Shown: positions 6,321-9,013 of the stretch, in pieces
Layout: each line of letters starts with the position of its first letter
How positions within the stretch are numbered: the first letter of the stretch is position 1
Source of the DNA: Xanthobacteraceae bacterium
GTDB lineage: Bacteria > Pseudomonadota > Alphaproteobacteria > Rhizobiales > Xanthobacteraceae
Length of the DNA: 9,013 nt
Assembly (NCBI GenBank): GCA_030043175.1
Contig: JASHYD010000082.1
Location: 1 to 9,013 of the forward strand
Reading direction: 5' to 3'
The notes under the pieces: model-generated
Told to the model about the DNA's origin: nothing
The model's database searches: none
Seen by the model: the letters and a program-made list of their open reading frames with translations, nothing else
Translations under genes and position numbers: made by a program

Positions 6321-6998
6321 GCCGGAGCTGTGCTCGCGCACCAAAATCCAACCATTTTGGGTCTTAAATCGTTCCCGTTAGCGGAATTCAATAGACTGCG
6401 CAGCCACACCTGAGGCACTTCAGAGGGACGGGAGGCGGGCGAGATCGCGCTGGCCGGGACCGTGCAACGCCAAGAAAGCATGGAAGCATAAGGGCTTCAG
6501 AACAACGCGGCGCCACCGCAGGCCAGAAGGGGTTTCAATAGTTCGGCGGTTTGTGGGTGCCGCCTGCAAGGGCATCCGCTTCAACGGTTCGGCCGGAGTA
6601 GCGGACGACATCTGGCAGATGAACCAAACGCAACGTGGCATCGACGAGATTAACCTTCGCATCTGGAGGAAAACGCTTCTTTGCAGGCGACAAACAACGC
6701 TTAGCCCCTCGCTTGCCCGGCGGGTGAGCGCGCGGTTCGGTAAAAGGTGGTCCAGTTTCACAAACACCCAAAAACCGCAACACATTGGCGGAGATGATGA
6801 GGGCTTGTCCGTGGCGAGGTGATCACCTGTCGCAGTGGCCCATTCGTTAACACGCGACTGGCGACCTCGTGGAGGTCACAATCTATCGTCGACCCATTTT
6901 GCACGAGAGAACCGTCGGCCCATATCCGAAGGAGGGATAGTGGGCTCCGCCCCTTCCACCCGCAGCGCGAGCAGGGGCCATATTCTTCGCGACCGCTC
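6321..6998. other. Divergent region without a confident gene
   Basis: About 680 bases between the two divergent riboswitch promoters. The best coding-like stretch is a minus-strand frame, 6783-6535, whose second half reads KRFPPDAKVNLVDATLRLVH and LPDVVRYSGRTVEADALAGG. It has no good start context, I do not recognise it, and it may be the tail of a decayed gene. Two symmetric sites are visible: CCAAAAT-6 bases-ATTTTGG at 6341-6360 and the perfect 12-base palindrome AGGTGATCACCT at 6817-6828. I see no tRNA, rRNA, CRISPR or mobile-element ends here. Confidence 0.35.
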
Positions 6999-7027
6999 TT
7001 GTGCTCAAGGAAACGGACGATTAAATT
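6999..7027 (+). promoter_or_regulatory. Sigma70-type promoter for the plus-strand riboswitch transcript
   Basis: TTGTGC (6999-7004), a 17-base spacer and TAAATT (7022-7027). The predicted start near 7034 coincides with the first bases of the fluoride aptamer, the same geometry as for the minus-strand copies. Confidence 0.55.
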
Positions 7028-7031
7028 TGGT

Positions 7032-7081
7032 GACGGGAAGGAGTCCCCCCGGAACCGCCAAATAGGCTGATGACTCCTGCT
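7032..7081 (+). promoter_or_regulatory. Fluoride riboswitch (crcB motif)
   Basis: P1 GGG...CCC around AAGGAGUC, linker GGAAC, stem GCC-AAAUA-GGC, then GGCUGAUGACUCCUGC. AGGAGUC in the loop can pair with GACUCCU over 7 bp. It differs from consensus by AAGG for AUGG and UGC for UAC at the 3' end. It is the only copy on the plus strand and heads the small CxxC protein and the cyclase/ATPase regulator. Confidence 0.88.
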
Positions 7082-7126
7082 GCTTAGTGGCAACGCAGCG
7101 GGAGAGACTTATCACACTCCGCTGCG
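7074..7126 (+). promoter_or_regulatory. Riboswitch expression platform: two mutually exclusive hairpins
   Basis: CTCCTGCTGC (7074-7083, containing the aptamer's pseudoknot strand) can pair with GCAGCGGGAG (7095-7104) over 10 bp with one G-U. The same middle segment (CGCAGCGG, 7094-7101) can instead pair with CCGCTGCG (7119-7126) over 8 bp, directly before an ATG at 7127. No T-tract follows, so this is not a classic terminator. Which state is on cannot be told from the sequence. Confidence 0.5.
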
Positions 7127-7204
7127 ATGGCAAACACTAACCCGAATGCTCGTAATGGCGCCGGGCGTGTTTGCGTACATGCAATGTTCGCGACGGAGGG
7201 GATA

Positions 7205-7513
7205 GTGAGCGCACAGCACCAAGCTCCCACGGTATCGACGCTGGGGCATTTTCGCCACCGCATTGCCGACGCGGCATCGGCTGAGCACACATTAAAGGCG
7301 AGCAGGATGACGTTAGGGGAGCGCATAGCCCTCTGGCTGCGGGAAGTTCGCGGAGTTTATTGTGCCGATTGCATTGTGAAAGAATTCAAGGGGCCTCGGC
7401 GCCGACAGGTCAATCGCATCACGAATGCGCTTTCAGCGACGAGCAACTTCTACCGCGAGAAAGGCACGTGCAGGCTTTGCGGTGCCGACAGGAAGGTCAT
7501 AGGAGCGGTCTAG
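7205..7513 (+). CDS. Small protein with two CxxC motifs, unknown function
   Basis: Three starts are possible. GTG 7205 (102 residues) is chosen for its strong Shine-Dalgarno GGAGGGG with short spacing. ATG 7127 (128 residues) lies right behind the riboswitch hairpin but has no good ribosome binding site. ATG 7307 (68 residues) would match the core that I recall for related small rhizobial proteins. The core is MTLGERIALWLREVRGVYCA, then DCIVKEFKGPRRRQVNRITN and FYREKGTCRLCGADRKV. The pairs CADC and CRLC probably bind one zinc ion. The segment between them (GPRRRQVNRITNALS) looks like a helix-turn-helix recognition region, so DNA binding is possible but not shown. There is no membrane segment or signal peptide. 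It is the first gene of the plus-strand fluoride riboswitch transcript and is followed after 26 bases by the cyclase/ATPase regulator, suggesting one operon. Confidence 0.65.
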   Translation: MSAQHQAPTVSTLGHFRHRIADAASAEHTLKASRMTLGERIALWLREVRGVYCADCIVKEFKGPRRRQVNRITNALSATSNFYREKGTCRLCGADRKVIGAV

Positions 7514-7539
7514 CACTGCCGCGGGGCAGAAGCGCGTCC

Positions 7540-9013
7540 ATGGAACACCAGGTCCCGTCATGGGTCGAATCGCGCACGCGGCACGCACGCACGGTGCTTT
7601 ACAAATTTCGGTATTGTCCGCGCTGCAAGCGCGAATGGCCAGCCAAACATCCGTCCTGTCCCGAATGCGTCCACTGGCTCGGCGAGCAGCCTCAAGAGCG
7701 GACCGAATATCAGCTCATCCCGACCAATGCTCGTTTCCGGGCGGCCAAGCCAAAACGATACGAGCTGGTCGGCGCGAGCGCGCTGGTTTTACGCGTTGTG
7801 CACGCCCGCCCTCCTGCTGGCAAGGATCTCGTTGAGTCCATGACTATCATCGAGAAGATTCTTGCGGCTATATTTGGCGCCGCGACCTGCGGACTAGCCG
7901 ACCATGGCTGGCTTGCCTGGACCCAGGAAGGATTACGAACAGCCTTTCGTCGCGCATCTGATCTTGAGCGCCAGATAGTCGCTTCGCTGCCGCGACTCGA
8001 ACGCATCTTTGGTCAAGAAACGGACGTTCGTTGGGGCATTTGGATCGATCAGTACATCCTGCCATTCGATCACCGCGGCCATCCGGTGATCACAGGCCCT
8101 ACGGCGCGCGCGATCTTCACATTCGAACCTGACAACATGCTCCTCTCGTCGGAGATTATTTATCGGCATAACTGCCATCGAGAATATTTCATGTGCGCTC
8201 CGCGTCGCTTCCTCGACGGCAGCGAGGAATATCAATATCGCATGATTGGTCACAAACGTCCCTCGGCGTTGGACCACGCCCAAATTGAACTCCGAAGTCC
8301 GTTTGTGGGAAGGAGACATCAGCTCTCGGTCATCGAGCATTGTTGGCAATACGCCCGAAGGGACATGACTTTGGCGATCGTCGCGGGGCCCGGATCCGGT
8401 AAAACGCGCCTGATAAAGGAGTGGTTAGCAAGACATCCGGAACTGCGGGCAATCGCCGCGAATTTCAGCATGTTCGGCGGAGATTGCGAAGACTTTGCCA
8501 GCCAGCTGGCAGAGCTCCCTGCCGATCAGCCTGATCGTCGCAAATTGGTGCAAGCGGTTGTTGATCGTATCCGCAGGGAAAAAATCGACCTCTTGGTGCT
8601 CGACGATATTCACTGGGCGGGGGCTGAAGGGCTCGCCTTTGTTCATGATCTAATAGACGTACACGCTACGACATTTGTTATTCTGGCCTCACGGCCTAGC
8701 GGCCAGCAGGCGTTACACGCTTTGCGACCAGCTGTCGAGCTCACGTTGAAGCCGCTACGAGGATCTCGCGCCGAAGCGTTGGCCATGGGATTGATCAAAG
8801 CCAGAGCGGTCGCGGCCGTGGCTGCGGTGCGCTCCAAAGGTAACCCGCTGTTCATCGAGCAGTTCGCTGCTTGGGCAGCTGAGACAAACTATCAAGGCGA
8901 TGAAACCGGGCCGCGCAACCTGTATCAACTCGTTGCGGCGCGGGTCGAGCATCTATCACACGCGCGTATCGCGGAGATCCAGCAGCGCTTGCGTTGGGGG
9001 CGGTCATGGGAGC
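7540..9013 (+). CDS. Zinc ribbon + degenerate cyclase-like domain + AAA_16-type ATPase, C-terminus beyond window
   Basis: Open from ATG 7540 for 491 codons to the window edge. The N-terminus has a zinc ribbon, CPRC (26-29) and CPEC (40-43). Residues about 80-240 resemble a class III adenylate cyclase homology domain: a SMTIIEKILAAIFG block, then an LPRLERIFGQETDVRWGIWI block, VITGPTARAI and SSEIIYRHN. I do not see the metal-binding aspartates, so it is probably catalytically dead or a sensor. Then comes the ATPase: SPFVGRRHQL (253-262), Walker A GPGSGKTR (283-290), Walker B LLVLDDIHWA (351-360) and KGNPLFIEQ (433-441), all typical of AAA_16/STAND ATPases found in cyclase-ATPase-TPR regulators. 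Such proteins are usually signal-dependent regulators; helical repeats are expected beyond the window. The start has only a weak Shine-Dalgarno (GGGGCAG). It probably shares the transcript of the CxxC gene and hence the fluoride riboswitch. Confidence 0.85.
   Translation, partial: MEHQVPSWVESRTRHARTVLYKFRYCPRCKREWPAKHPSCPECVHWLGEQPQERTEYQLIPTNARFRAAKPKRYELVGASALVLRVVHARPPAGKDLVESMTIIEKILAAIFGAATCGLADHGWLAWTQEGLRTAFRRASDLERQIVASLPRLERIFGQETDVRWGIWIDQYILPFDHRGHPVITGPTARAIFTFEPDNMLLSSEIIYRHNCHREYFMCAPRRFLDGSEEYQYRMIGHKRPSALDHAQIELRSPFVGRRHQLSVIEHCWQYARRDMTLAIVAGPGSGKTRLIKEWLARHPELRAIAANFSMFGGDCEDFASQLAELPADQPDRRKLVQAVVDRIRREKIDLLVLDDIHWAGAEGLAFVHDLIDVHATTFVILASRPSGQQALHALRPAVELTLKPLRGSRAEALAMGLIKARAVAAVAAVRSKGNPLFIEQFAAWAAETNYQGDETGPRNLYQLVAARVEHLSHARIAEIQQRLRWGRSWE

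Noticed and set aside
7710..8006. Minus-strand open frames at 7710-8006, 7933-8349 and 8425-8952.
   Set aside because: Antisense to the long plus-strand ATPase gene with Walker A and B motifs; shadows.
1..9013. tRNA, rRNA, CRISPR array or replication origin.
   Set aside because: No cloverleaf, rRNA segment, regularly spaced repeats or iteron cluster could be seen on either strand. The only dispersed repeat is the riboswitch motif.

Overview
The window is GC-rich and looks like an accessory region of an alphaproteobacterium, probably Rhizobiales (Bradyrhizobium/Methylobacterium-like). That placement rests on the style of the proteins (an RppH-like Nudix hydrolase, the small MCDYSLHG protein, a rhizobial-type transposase) and was not confirmed by a search. 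Decayed genes and a transposase at the left edge suggest a mobile or eroding genomic island.

The main feature is four copies of one RNA motif that I identify as the fluoride riboswitch (crcB motif). Each has a short P1 hairpin whose loop carries GGAGU, a GCC...GGC stem, and a 3' segment close to GGCUGAUGACUCCUAC, whose ACUCC pairs with the loop as a pseudoknot. Three are on the minus strand (1538-1588, 4041-4090, 6233-6283) and one is on the plus strand (7032-7081). Three have a recognisable sigma70-type promoter just upstream, and the downstream sequence suggests a different switching mechanism for each: a terminator that consumes the aptamer (6203-6269), an anti-Shine-Dalgarno (4005-4090), a separate terminator with a possible antiterminator (1486-1588), and competing hairpins (7074-7126).

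Layout from right to left on the minus strand: riboswitch, dynamin-like GTPase (6102-4120), riboswitch, RppH-like Nudix hydrolase with an extra N-terminal segment (3998-3276), a frameshifted rsbT-like pseudogene, a deleted and frameshifted RsbT/RsbX-type fusion pseudogene, about 500 bases with no recognisable gene, riboswitch plus terminator, a conserved small protein of unknown function (1264-839), about 600 bases of unassigned or decayed sequence, and the start of a transposase that leaves the window at base 1.

On the plus strand, diverging from the GTPase unit across about 700 bases without a confident gene: riboswitch, a small CxxC protein (ending at 7513), and a large regulator that runs off the right edge. 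The regulator has an N-terminal zinc ribbon, a degenerate class III cyclase-like domain and an AAA_16-type ATPase.

Taken together, this looks like part of a fluoride-responsive regulon. No classic fluoride exporter (CrcB/Fluc or ClC-F) is visible here. The riboswitched genes are instead a membrane-remodelling-type GTPase, a nucleotide/RNA pyrophosphohydrolase and proteins of unknown role, so this piece may deal with the consequences of fluoride stress rather than export. That functional reading is inference.
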